A stretch of DNA of 64,000 nucleotides from Cladorhizidae sp. MBARI D1340-BT2 (taxonomy: Eukaryota; Porifera; Demospongiae; Poecilosclerida; Cladorhizidae). A model generated the notes under the pieces. The model saw nothing but the letters and a program-made list of their open reading frames with translations, was not told the DNA's origin and searched no databases. This document shows positions 1-10,508 of this stretch, in pieces (the stretch's first letter is position 1; the number at the start of each line of letters is the position of its first letter). A program made the position numbers and the translations under genes. The DNA lies in contig JAQNBH010000011.1 in NCBI GenBank assembly GCA_028752905.1, forward strand, positions 18,073,909 to 18,137,908. The letters are read 5' to 3'.

Positions 1-1624
1 CATGGCACAGTAAGTGATGGCCGACCTACCATGGCACAGTAAGTGATGGCCCACCTTATCATGACACAGTAAGTGATGGCCCACCTTATCATGGCACAGT
101 AAGTGATGGCCCACCTACCATGGCACAGTAAGTGATGGCACACCTACCATGGCACAGCAAGTGATGGCCCACCTACCATGACACAGTAAGTGATGGCCCA
201 CCTACCATGGCACAGTAAGTGATGGCCCACCTTATCATGGCACAGTAAGTGATGGCCCACCTACCATGACACAGTAAGTGATGGCACACCTACCATGGCA
301 CAGTAAGTGATGGCCCACCTACCATGGCACAGTAAGTGATGGCCGACCTACCATGGCACAGTAAGTGATGGCCCACCTTATCATGACACAGTAAGTGATG
401 GCCGACCTACCATGGCACAGTAAGTGATGGCACACCTACCATGACACAGTAAGTAATGACCGACCTACCATGACACACTAAGTAATGGCCCACCTACCAT
501 GGCACAGTAATTGATGGCACAGCTACCATGGCACAGTAAGTGATGGCCCACCTACCATGGCACAGCAAGTGATGGTCCACCTACCATGGCACAGCAAGTG
601 ATGGCCCACCTACCATGGCACAGTAAGTAATGGCCCACCTACCATGGCACAGCAAGTGATGGCCCACCTACCATGACACAGCAAGTGATGGCCCACCTAC
701 CATGGCACAGTAAATGATGGCCCACCTACCATGGCACAGCAAGTGATGGCCCACCTACCATGACACAGTAAGTGATGGCCCACCTACCATGGCACAGTAA
801 GTGATGGCCCACCTTATCATGGCACAGTAAGTGATGGCCCACCTACCATGGCACAGTAAGTGATGGCACACCTACCATGGCACAGCAAGTGATGGCCCAC
901 CTACCATGGCACAGCAAGTGATGGCCCACCTACCATGACACAGTAAGTGATGGCACACCTACCATGGCACAGTAAGTGATGGCCCACCTACCATGGCACA
1001 GTAAGTGATGGCCGACCTACCATGGCACAGTAAGTGATGGCCCACCTTATCATGACACAGTAAGTGATGGCCCACCTTATCATGGCACAGTAAGTGATGG
1101 CCCACCTACCATGGCACAGTAAGTGATGGCACACCTACCATGGCACAGCAAGTGATGGCCCACCTACCATGACACAGTAAGTGATGGCCCACCTACCATG
1201 GCACAGTAAGTGATGGCCCACCTTATCATGGCACAGTAAGTGATGGCCCACCTACCATGACACAGTAAGTGATGGCACACCTACCATGGCACAGTAAGTG
1301 ATGGCCCACCTACCATGGCACAGTAAGTGATGGCCGACCTACCATGGCACAGTAAGTGATGGCCCACCTTATCATGACACAGTAAGTGATGGCCGACCTA
1401 CCATGGCACAGTAAGTGATGGCACACCTACCATGACACAGTAAGTAATGACCGACCTACCATGACACACTAAGTAATGGCCCACCTACCATGGCACAGTA
1501 ATTGATGGCACAGCTACCATGGCACAGTAAGTGATGGCCCACCTACCATGGCACAGTAATAATGGCACACCTACCATGGCACAGTAAGTGATGGTCCACC
1601 TACCATGGCACAGTTAGTGATGGC
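1..1624. repeat. 29/30-bp tandem satellite array, about 55 copies
   Basis: The unit begins CATGGCACAGTAAGTGATGG and ends either CCCACCTAC (29 bp) or CCCACCTTAT (30 bp). Point variants recur, such as CAGCAAGT for CAGTAAGT, GCACACC for GCCCACC and CATGACAC for CATGGCAC. The pattern of variants from 1 to 565 is repeated at 992 to 1556 with an offset of 991 bp, which shows a higher-order duplication. No open reading frame of note crosses the array, because each unit carries ATG GCA CAG TAA. The array starts before the window. Confidence 0.97.
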
Positions 1625-2176
1625 TGTCGCGGACATTTACCCTCTACCTCTAGGCCTCCTTCCTTTTCTGAATAAGGTCTAATCAGGGTAGCCGATCCCT
1701 TGACTCCTTGTGGTAAACTCCTCGAATACCTACGTCCTATTAGTTAGCTCTGTAGCTAACTCCTCTGCCTAGAGTTTGATCAAATGCCCAGATAACTGTA
1801 AGCTTATGTGGCGCACTTCGCTCTAGTATCTCCTCCTGATAAGTATACACTGTTGAGTATATAACAATAGATACTACACATTACATAAAACATATACTTG
1901 TAGAAGTTCAGTCTCGGTCTTCACCAACCAAGAATTTTTCTCCTGCTAGGGCGTTGGCCCAGTTCTTATATACATATCAAATAACTATAAATACATTAGA
2001 GAGATCATTCCATATACGGACATAACTTAATATAACTACTCTAGTGACTCTTCTGTTGGCTCCTGCCTTGATCATGCTGTGGTCATGTTGTGGTCGTGTT
2101 TGCTCATGCCTTGTGGTGGTCGTGTTCCTTGTGTTCCTGAGGTGTCCAGTGTGGGTTGAGTGGTGATTTCCCCACA
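1625..2176. mobile_element. Solo LTR (552 bp) inserted in the satellite array
   Basis: The satellite is interrupted by unrelated sequence that begins TGTCGCGGAC and ends CCCCACA, the TG...CA ends typical of LTRs. It is flanked on both sides by ATGGC (1620-1624 and 2177-2181), a 5-bp target-site duplication made from the satellite unit itself. No gag or pol lies inside, so it is read as a solo LTR left by LTR-LTR recombination. A TATA-like stretch lies near 1967-1990. The superfamily is not known, and no other copy is seen in this window. Confidence 0.75.
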
Positions 2177-2302
2177 ATGGCCCACATTAAATGATGGCCA
2201 CACAGTAACTGATGCCTCTGACCACGACACAGTAAGTGATGGCCCACCTTATCATGCACTGTATGTGATGGCCCACCAGCGGCATAGTAAGTTATGGCCT
2301 GC
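2177..2302. repeat. Diverged tail of the 29-bp satellite
   Basis: After the solo LTR the satellite resumes as four or five degenerate units, for example ACACAGTAAGTGATGGCCCA near 2227-2247 and GGCATAGTAAGTTATGGCC near 2281-2299. They are much more diverged than the units at 1-1624, as expected at an array edge. Confidence 0.85.
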
Positions 2303-2829
2303 CGGGCCTAGTAGAGACCACATACATGTACATAGGTAGCACACCTGATGATATGGATGGCCAGCATATATAATAATACTTGGCATATTTGTGCTATCCC
2401 AAAGGGCCACAACACCGGAAGATGGTGGCACATCAATGACCTGAATGGTCGGAGCATCAACGTCAGGATCGACCCTTCAATGTGCTCATGGTGTAGGTCA
2501 CAGGGAGAAAATTGTAGAGATTGCCTCTGCTTTGGGAAAGGGTGCAAAAATAAATGTTGAGCCGGCTTATCACATTTTATCCGTCCACTCTCAGGAACAC
2601 CCATTACAAGCAGTTGATAGGGAGAAGATTTACGTTGATCCAATGCTACCATTCACCCTCAGAGCAGATCTGTACCCAAGATCTTTAATGCATTAGCCAA
2701 TGCCATCGATTGGCACCTACACTGATCTGAGGTCAGAAATATCCAGTACATCTGGACGACTTTCTTGTGTTCACCACTCTGGTTCCAGGGCATGTCAGAC
2801 TATAGTTGCCATGGACAGGATATGCCACA
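2303..2829. other. Unassigned sequence, no supported gene
   Basis: Short open frames exist on both strands, but none shows a recognisable motif or splice context. It lies where the C-terminal dimerisation region of the neighbouring hAT transposase would be expected. I could not recognise that domain here, so it may be eroded or replaced. Confidence 0.5.
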
Positions 2830-4920
2830 AGCTAAGGGCATTTATCGCAGAACACAAAAAGAACCTCTTCACAACTTGTTTGCTGTAATGTATTCACAGA
2901 TCTCTCTGTGCCATGCTGTGCAAGGAGTGTGCTAAGATACTTTTCTCCATAGGGAAACAGATTGTTAGAGTCCACACTTGGCACATTCCTTGGGTCAAAG
3001 ATGGTCAGTGCTGACAAAATGTCTCCAGAAGAAGTAAAACTGCGGTGTTATCTTTCAGACGACTGATGAATACTTTTGCTACTTTTTCCTGGAACAACTT
3101 GACGTCTGCCTGAATAATTTTTATTCCAGTTGCTCCTGCCAGGTTCTCACCTTCACAAAAACTCCAGCACCTAATTTTCTGCTGATACAACTGCATCATC
3201 CAACATGTGAAGGGTTGCATCATGTCGGAAATTCTCTCTCTCTCTCTCTCTCTGATCTGAGACTCACTTGAGTCACTCCTGTACCACTTATAGTGAATAT
3301 TTCCTTGATGCCCAATTCTCTGTCTCAGACCCACAACTACACTTCCACTATCAGGTTGATAGTTAACAGTAATACTTTGTACACAAGAAAAACACACTTG
3401 GTTTACTGTATTACAGAAAACATGTACAATACAGAACTAAGCTCTGACTCTCAGCACTCTCTCTCTAATCTTCTTATATTTATGATATATATATAGTTCA
3501 TTTGGTCTCTTCTTGTTATGTGGACTGACATGATTGGTTGGCCTGAGGTTTGGAAGCTCATAGAAGCTTCTCTCCGTACTTCACAGCGTTTGTTATCATT
3601 CCCTTGTGCCCCCCCCCCCCCCCCCCCACACACAATCTTGTGGTCTAGAACCTGATGTAATTATGTGGTTAACACCAGGAGTTGTCAGGCTGCTCCCTTA
3701 CATCAACAAGACTGGATATGGTCATTGGTGGACAAGTCCAAATGTTGTCTGGAGTGTTTTACTGAGTTTGGCTACTTATGGAAGTGTGTAGTCAGGGAAG
3801 AACATCTGTGCAAGTATTGTCTGCTACTGAGAGCTTTGCTTAGTCCCAATGCTTCGGGCTCATGTGTACTATCATGGATGTTATCTAGAGCAGACTTACT
3901 TTTACTACCTTTTACACACTTCTCATGTGCCAACCAGCAAGTGCCAGAAGGCTTGATCATCTTTAATTCTGGCATATCAAGAACTCGCTGGATCTCTTAA
4001 GGGATTGCGTTCTCTTTGGGGGGTAATGGGGAAAAAATTCCACAGTGTTGTATAAACAGCTTTATTCCTGGAGTGGAATTAGCAGCTTGAACACAAGCCA
4101 AAGGTAACAAGTGGCAGTGGCAATGCTCAAACAGGGCATGAGGTGCCACAGTCTTGGTGCGAGATCCAAAATCCAGTTTTCTTGCTAAAAACGTACTTGT
4201 GCCATCAAATCCCAATCCCAACAATTTTGCTGACTTGAAGAATTTCCCATTTCAATTATAGCTGAGTGGACACTATGTGCATCACTTTTGTGCAAGTGAT
4301 GATCTCCAGGAAATGCTCCTCTGGAATACACCCTTCCTCCCAGTGACAGTAAAGGGACAGTACAGTTTTTCCTTTCCATGCTTGAAATATCTGTACCCTC
4401 ATCTGCCATGATACAGTAATAAGCATTACTCCCTGCATTTTCCATGAAGTGCTTGAGATTCTCACCTCAACAAGACCAATTAGTTTTCAAAATTGGTTAA
4501 ATAGTTAAGTGCAAGAAGGTGTGGGCAGCGAATGGGAGAGTTTATAGCTGCTCTACTCTTACACTTTCTTGCCTTTCTACTCTTTGGAGCTGTTAAAAGA
4601 CTGCTCCCTCCCTCTCTCTCAGAGCTCCTCCGCTGCCAAAGCCGCTTGACTAGCCTAGTCATGGGCATCACCTTTTTCATGGTCTTTCATTTTCTCACAG
4701 GCTTTCTTCCAAATGGAAATGGTTTGGTAACCACACGCCTCCTGTTTGCTGAAATGACTTCCCAGATTTTCTGCAGGCCTTGCAAAATGTACCATCATAA
4801 TCCTCATCATATTCCAGCTATTTCCCCACTTCTTAAAGCAGTTGGGTGGCTCGCGGATTTCTTTGCAGATATAACTTTACTGGTGCAGTGCTTCTTGGGT
4901 TGACTAGGCTATAAATCCAA
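2830..4920 (-). pseudogene. hAT-superfamily transposase (DUF4371-like), decayed
   Basis: The minus strand from about 4860 down to 2830 keeps ordered pieces of one hAT-type transposase in several frames. First is a TTF/BED-like zinc finger (GTFCKACRK near 4745-4800). It is followed by a KMKDHEKGDAHD segment near 4660-4715, and ADEGTDIS near 4370-4410 holds an acidic residue of the RNase H-like core. Next come APHALFEHCHCHLL (4095-4150), KPSGTCWLAHEKCV (3905-3955), FQEKVAKVFISRLKD (about 3050-3110) and ALTIFDPRNVPS (2975-3015). Frames change at least five times and stops occur within segments, so the gene is dead. A CT microsatellite (3231-3255) and a poly-C tract (about 3609-3627) interrupt the remnant. 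No terminal inverted repeats were found. Confidence 0.75.
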
Positions 4921-5547
4921 ATTCTCCACCTCCAAGTCATCTCCCCTACTGCTACCGCTACAATGAGCTGATGTGGTTGCAGATGATGTCTAGTGGCACT
5001 GAAATAAGAAAAAGATCATTTGTCTTTGAGAACTAGCACTTTGTCAAAATATCTAAACCTGTCAGTGCTATATAATTATATTCAGCCAGTGTAAGTATGA
5101 TGTGACTATACTTTTGGAATTCAGTCATCAATATTCTTAAGACCAGGTTCCAAATATAGAGTAACTCAAAAGGGTGGTTTGCAATATGCCGCTAGCATTT
5201 TAGTGATATAGTGAACATGAAGTCGGCGTGTCATTACTTGAATAGACTCAATTTCTATTCTAGTTCCCGTCGTGACATATCGGTCGACACATGTTGGCGT
5301 GCTTTATTTGTGCCACGGTGTTGGTAGTTGGTAACCCCTAATAGGGTTCTTCCTACTCTCAGCTGAGCTGACTATAAGCAGTCTTCCCTCCTGTCGGTCA
5401 CACTTCAGCATCATGTTCCCGGCTTGGCCTAGCCAACAGCTCCCACACCATCCTACCTCTGTTTTTCCATTCACTTCAATCATCCACACCACCTTTCCAA
5501 TCCATTCCTCTGCTTTTACAAGTCAGTCCTTCAAGGCTATATACAAA
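4921..5547. other. Intergenic, nothing recognised
   Basis: This AT-rich to mixed-composition sequence has no long frames or motifs on either strand. Confidence 0.6.
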
Positions 5548-5720
5548 TGGTCACCACCTCACATCACCACCTCACATCATTTCACAAGGCATCTCTATCT
5601 ATAGGTGATGTATAGTTACATATATATATATATACATAATTATGGTCACCAACTCACATCATTTCACAAGGCATCTCTATCTATAGGTGATGTATAGTTA
5701 CATATATATATATATATATG
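5548..5720. repeat. Two-copy tandem duplication of about 92 bp ending in (TA)n
   Basis: Two adjacent copies begin ATGGTCACCA and run through CATTTCACAAGGCATCTCTA to a TATATA tract, at 5548-5640 and 5641-5720. The first copy also holds a short internal repeat of the CACCACCTCACATCA type. The copies are nearly identical, which suggests a recent duplication. Confidence 0.9.
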
Positions 5721-5884
5721 TGATAGCAGACGGTAAATAAATTGAAATGTAGAACGGCAGATCTTTACTCAATGAATAAAATAATCAGTGTGTGATCGAA
5801 ATGTCTCCTTTACATTGTGATGACCTTTTGATACTGTTGGTTGCTGTGATGGTGTTTTGTGAGCTTGTATCCGTCCCATCACAA

Positions 5885-6160
5885 CTACAGGTCCAGCTCA
5901 TCATGATCTAACTCCAAACAACACGCTCTGCACTGTACCATAGTTTCTTTGGTAAGGTAAGTTGAACATGGGATCTTCTTTGGACCTAGCTCACATCCAT
6001 AGGTCTCTGATATAAACTTGGAAACAGCAGATACCTCAGAAGCATCTTCAAAACGTATATCCAGACTCTGTCCTTGTACTTCCCCTTCCCATGAAGTTGA
6101 TGCTATAAACAATGTAGAAGGTTCTCCACACACACCAGTATCCATAATCTCAGTGTACAC
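5885..6160 (-). CDS. Hypothetical 91-codon ORF, Cys-containing C-terminus
   Basis: An uninterrupted minus-strand frame starts with ATG at 6160 and ends at 5885. The composition looks like real protein: mixed, acidic, with a C-terminal MVQCRACC motif that could bind metal, followed by an acidic LDHDELDL end. I do not recognise a family. It lies just left of the gypsy 5' LTR. In minus-strand order it comes after the Mutator-like coding region at 7025-8066, but the LTR boundary separates them. It could be a small host exon or the tail of another transposon protein. Confidence 0.35.
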   Translation of the reverse strand: MYTEIMDTGVCGEPSTLFIASTSWEGEVQGQSLDIRFEDASEVSAVSKFISETYGCELGPKKIPCSTYLTKETMVQCRACCLELDHDELDL

Positions 6161-7024
6161 AGCTGTAGCTAACTCGAATCAAAGAGAGCGCGACACTAGA
6201 TAGACCTAGAAAAAGGTACCACACGCGCTATTTCTTATGATGTAATAAGTCCAAAGTTCATAAAATTAAAAATAGCTTTATCTAATAAGAACTTTTGTAT
6301 GGATTGTATAGCTAAGACTATATAAACACAGGAAGCTGTAGTTTAACCACAACTATGAATCTATACACACACACACACATTTAATTGATGTATAGTATCA
6401 TGTGACTCCTTTTAAGATAGAGCACACCAGTTCTGTAGTGAGGGGAGAATCGTTCCTTTTGTGGGGGGTTTTTTTTTAAACGTGTCATAACTATTGAATG
6501 CTTAATCCATTTCCAAAGATTATGGTCTCAAAATGTAGCTCATTCTAGGTGCTTTCCAATGACATAAGAATAATGGTGTTGCAATAAACTAGGACTGAAA
6601 CATGGGGAAAACCACAAAGGTCCTATAAAATGTTTAGATGCGCTCCTGTACCAGAACCACAGGTCTTCAACACTTGCTATTTATGGTGATATTAGAGTGA
6701 TCACAGATACGTGTTTTGAATAGTTTGTTTGATTTTTTATTTTATATTCCCCCCAACACCCCAAATTTCATTTTTATGCGTCAGACTGACTATATCTCAT
6801 CAGAAAATGACTGGATTGGTTATAAATGTATTGAAAACAAGGAGTAATGCAAGAGCTTTCATAATATATAAAAATTATTTACTACAGACAAAAATTGAAC
6901 GAGTTACATGGTATCATGTGATGTCACTACATGAAAATTACATTTCATAATAAATCAGTTTGAAAAGTACAACAATAAAATAACATGAAAATATTGATGA
7001 ACGAGTTATTTTATGATAAATTGA

Positions 7025-8066
7025 CTATATGAATTTCAGTTTGGGGTTCAGCACTGTAAGTACAAGCATCATCATCACTTCAAACAGAACACAACAGACA
7101 TGCTGGGTGTGTTGTGAGTAAGAGTTGCCAGTCACTGTAGGGGGCAACTCTAGAGCTGCAGACAATGTGGCAAGTCCTGTCCTCCCCTTTCCCATCAACC
7201 TACATGTAGCTCCGAACACTGATTTGCTGTTCAAACCCTTAGCCTCACTGCTGTATGGATCAGTAATGTTATAGTTCCAGCTACACCCATTACAGTCCAG
7301 AGACAACATTGTGACTAACCCTCTTCGGTTACCTACACCTTCAGAAAGACTAACACTTGAATTGCAGGTTGGACATCTCACAAAGTCAGCAATGTGGGAC
7401 AAGGTAGAAATGCTGACAATGCGATTGCCTGTACCCATACAATCTTCATCGAGTAGCTTGGCTTTACCAGCCCCACTAGCAACCTTTTTCAATTTACGTT
7501 GACTAGCAGTCTGAGAGTGCATGGTAACAGGAACAGATTCCACAGAGGTTGAAACAGATTCCACAGCAGTCTGCCTCAAAATTGGAGCAGATTCCCTACG
7601 AATCTGCCCCAGTCTTGATGCAGACTCCCCAACAATCTGTCCCAAGATAGAAGCAGACTCTCCAGAATCAGGCCCACTCTTGAAGCAGATTCACCAGCAA
7701 TCTGTCCCAAGGTTGAAGAAGACTCCCTACAAATCTCCCCCATGCTTGAAGCAGACTCTCCAGTAATCTGCCCCACGCTTGAAGCAGACTCCCCAGCAAT
7801 CTGCCTCATGGGCTCCCCAGCAGCCTGCCCCAAACCAACAAGTTCAGCGCTCGCATGCAAAGGCCAGCCTGAACAACAGACTGACCTGTTCTAGCTGGTA
7901 CTCGGGGAGGAAGTACTACGGACTCGCTACTAGTCCGAACCGGAGGGTTTGACGGTGAAGAAGAGCCAGCATCACTCGTGTCTTCAGCTTCTCTTCTCAT
8001 CTTCTTCACCGGTCGTACCCCAGGGAAGACTTTGGGTCTCTTTTTCCGACGACAACTGGAACGATG
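7025..8066 (-). pseudogene. Mutator-like transposase N-terminal region with 11-residue repeats
   Basis: A basic N-terminus starts with ATG near 8066 (HRSSCRRKKRPKVFPG). It leads into a Ser/Pro-rich linker and then a run of 33-bp units (about 7545-7830) encoding variants of GQIxGESASxx. After two frame changes (near 7840 and 7660) the frame 7645-7025 continues with NRIVSISTLSHIADFV, a C-x2-C pair (CPTC), a second C-x2-C pair (CNGC) and SVFGATCRLMGKGRTGL. This order is what I remember of the Mutator-like transposase domain found in cnidarian and sponge elements. The catalytic DDE part is absent, so this is an N-terminal fragment or the first exons of a truncated element. A related fragment lies at 53390-53960. 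Confidence 0.6.
7545..7830. repeat. 33-bp coding minisatellite in the Mutator-like gene
   Basis: About eight imperfect copies of a unit like GAAGCAGACTCCCCAGCAAT with CTGCCCC are arranged head to tail. On the minus strand each gives eleven residues with the core GESAS. One short unit near 7665 (CCAGAATCAGG in place of CCAGCAATCTG) changes the frame. Confidence 0.85.
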
Positions 8067-8527
8067 CATGATAATAGCTTTAGTATCGCATAGAATCACA
8101 CAGAAGTTCGATCAAAGTTGAGAACTGAGAAAGAACAACGTGGCGTGTGCAGGAGCAGACCTTTATACCCCCCTTTGCGCAGAGAGCACGGAAATGACGG
8201 AATAGTACTGAGCGATATTTTAGCCAAGTTTCAAGTCTTGGCCATGAACGGTTATTATATTATGAACGATCCAACTTACTGCATTTATTCAGGCTTCTTC
8301 TTGTTCATCGCACAGAGTTGTGCAATGAAATGGGAGGATAAAAAGTATCATAACTCAAGAATGGTTGACAATAAAATATTGAAACTTGAAATGCAGCTAG
8401 TTTAATAGTGAAGGTATAGAATGATGGGGGAGAAAGGAAAAAAAGGGGGGGGGTCTACTCCAATTCTACTCCCCCGTTTAAGAGCGATTGATCATTGTCA
8501 ATATACTACATTGGCGACGCTAGAGAA

Positions 8528-9345
8528 ATGGCAGTGGCACTTCAAGTGAGTACAGTTCAGCCATTTGATGTGCACGGAGATGCCAACAGTCTGTCACAAA
8601 GGTGGGAGAAATGGCTCAGGTCATTTGAAATGTATGTAGGGGCATCCGGTGTTACAGATGACACTCAGAAGAGACAATTGCTGCTACATTGTGCAGGCCC
8701 AGATGTGCAAGATATCTTCTTCACGTTAGTTGACACTGGTGACAACTTTTCCACTGCTAAGGCAAGTTTAAATGCCTACTTCAACCCTAGGAAAAATACA
8801 TCCTACAACAGGCACATGTTTAGGAAGGAATCTCAGATGGATGGGGAGAATATAACACAATATGTCACCAGGCTTAGGCAGCTAGACAGGCTATGCGAGT
8901 TTGGAGCCGGGATAGACGATTTTATCCGTGATCAGGTTATTGACCACTGTTGGTCCAATAGACTCCAGACAAAGTTGTTGGCAGAACGAGATCTGAGTCT
9001 AGAGAGGGTTCTAGATATAGCATCTGCCATGGAAGCATCTCAGATCCAGGCAGCACAAATGACACGGGACACAGACCGCACAAACATGGTCCGAGGGTTT
9101 CGTCAGTACAGCAAACCAAGGCAGCAATTTCTTGAGAAAAATGAAGTTAATGAGAGAAGCCGGTCCCAAGACTCGCCCGGTAAATGTACCAAGTGTGGTC
9201 GACGAGGGCATACAGCAAATGCTTGTTGGTGCACCAGAGGCAAACAGTGTTTCTGATGTGGAGCAATCGGGCATTTCAGTAAGATGTGCAGTGTTTCCGG
9301 TGTGAAGCAATCGGGCATTTCAGTAAAATATGCAGCCAGAGCAAG
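8528..9345 (+). pseudogene. gag of the gypsy element, frame-broken at the zinc knuckles
   Basis: The frame is open through the LTR end and primer-binding site, so the first ATG after them (8528) is the sensible start. The roughly 242-codon product has the usual retrotransposon gag helices (FDVHGDANSLSQRWEKWLRS, then LDRLCEFGAGIDDFIRDQ). It ends with a CCHC knuckle, CTKCGRRGHTANAC. The second knuckle is duplicated as two 44-bp copies (9245-9288 and 9289-9332). Because 44 is not a multiple of three, the first copy ends in a TGA (9254-9256) and the second is in another frame. The protein would package element RNA. Confidence 0.85.
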
Positions 9346-9910
9346 GCAACATCACAGTCAACGCACAGCGTCAAGTATTTAAACGAAGAAGCCAGTGAAT
9401 CAGATGATGATGTTCAGAATGAATATGCCTATGCAATGTCAAATGGTGAAACAGTAACCGTGTCAATAAATGGTGTAGGGGTAACAATGTTGATCGACTC
9501 TAGATCAACCTGCAACACAATCAACTGAGATAAAACAGCATCTTATCAAGCAGAGTGTTACACTACTACCGTGCCAGCGTGTAATTCATCCATACAGCTC
9601 TCCACCAATACCTATACGACAAATGGCTAAGACAACCATCACACTAGAAGGTCACTGGTGGACAGGAAATCAAGACAGAAGTCTTAATCGTGGAGGGTAC
9701 GGCTACTCCACTGTCAGGAAAGGCACCTGGAAACTTCACATTGACCAATCAGTTGCCCCAGTGGCCCGTCGTGTGAATTTTCACAAGCAGGAGAAGGTTG
9801 CGAAGGAGATAGCCAAACTGGAGGCAGCAGACTCATTGAAAAGGCATCCAGTCCAACCGAGTGGGTACCAGTCCAACCGAGTGGGTATCGAGGATTGTCA
9901 CACCTCCTAA
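9286..9910 (+). pseudogene. Aspartic protease and protease-RT linker, damaged
   Basis: The second zinc knuckle copy (CFRCEAIGHFSKIC) is followed by a retroviral-type protease start. The active-site motif normally reads D-S/T-G but here reads LIDSRSTCN, so the glycine is replaced by arginine. A stop at 9526-9528 ends the frame. The next frame (about 9690-9900) holds linker sequence such as KLHIDQSVAPVARRVNFH, which normally precedes the RT domain. Most of the protease C-terminus is missing, and a 20-bp direct duplication (9848-9867 and 9868-9887) shifts the frame again. Confidence 0.7.
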
Positions 9911-10505
9911 ACCAAAGAAACCAGAGGAGGTTAGGCTATGTGTGAACATGAGAGAGGCCAACAAGGCCATTCTACGCATGAGGCATGTAACCCCCACCCT
10001 AGATGAGCTCATCACAGCACTAAATGGTGCTACAGTGTTTAGCAAAATTGACCTCCGATCTGGATACCACCAACTGGTATTGCACCCTTCAAGTCGTTAC
10101 ATAACAACATTCTCAATCCACATAGGCTTATACAGATATAAGCGCCTGTCGTTCGGAATTAATGCAGCTGCAGACGGAATTAATGCAGCTGCAGAAGTGT
10201 TTCAACATGCGATCCAGGTGGTCATACAGGGTGTTCCAGGAGCAATCAATATCAGTGATGACATAGCAATTTTTTTGGCAGTGATCAATGCACACATGAT
10301 CAAGAATTGGAGAAAGTGTTACATAAACTCCAGGAGGCAGGGCTAACCCTCAATCTGGAAAAGTGTGAGTTCAGGAAGAACAAAATTGAGTTCTATGGAG
10401 TAGTTTTCTCAAGCGACGGAGTATCTCATCTCCTGACAAAAAAAAGGAGCAGACCTTCACACAGCGACTGAGCCAAAAAGTGCATCAGAGGTTCGTTCGT
10501 TCCTT
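9861..10505 (+). pseudogene. Reverse transcriptase palm and fingers of the gypsy element
   Basis: The frame 9861-10346 shows ordered RT motifs: PKPKKPEEVRLCVNMREANK, TVFSKIDLRSGYHQ with the first catalytic Asp, a duplicated INAAA segment, and NISDDIAIF carrying the Asp pair. A perfect 21-bp tandem duplication (10154-10174 and 10175-10195) inserts seven residues in frame next to the active-site region. After 10346 the frame shifts. The thumb sequence (LTLNLEKCEFRKNKIEFYG) continues to about 10440, and poly-A slippage follows. Confidence 0.85.
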
Positions 10506-10508
10506 GGT

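Larger units (their letters stand above)
6305..8510 (+). repeat. 5' LTR of the gypsy element, expanded by an internal insertion
   Basis: LTR sequence is recognisable at 6305-6440 (TATAAACACAGG, a CA microsatellite, AGTTCTGTAGTGA) and at about 8470-8510 (GTTTAAGAGCGATTGATCAT). The 2-kb middle portion has no equivalent in the 3' LTR and holds the Mutator-like coding sequence. A possible 9-bp duplication, GGGGAGAAT at 6442-6450 and GGGGAGAAA at 8427-8435, would fit a Mutator-type insertion, but one base differs and no inverted ends were seen. Confidence 0.7.

Noticed and set aside
1..1624. CRISPR-like regular array
   Set aside because: There are no unique spacers. The whole 29/30-bp unit repeats head to tail, and the surrounding genes are eukaryotic.
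3231..3255. CT microsatellite and nearby poly-C tracts (3609, 44552, 48783) as functional sites
   Set aside because: They are ordinary simple repeats inside decayed elements. No context suggests function.
4532..4903. Plus-strand 123-codon open frame
   Set aside because: It is the opposite-strand shadow of the hAT zinc-finger region. Its hydrophobic composition comes from antisense of a real motif.
7521..7766. Plus-strand repeat protein opposite the Mutator-like gene
   Set aside because: The 33-bp repeat keeps both strands open. The minus strand carries the recognisable domain.
8118..8405. 95-codon plus-strand ORF between the Mutator-like gene and gag
   Set aside because: It has no motif, no family resemblance and lies within the inserted segment of the LTR region.
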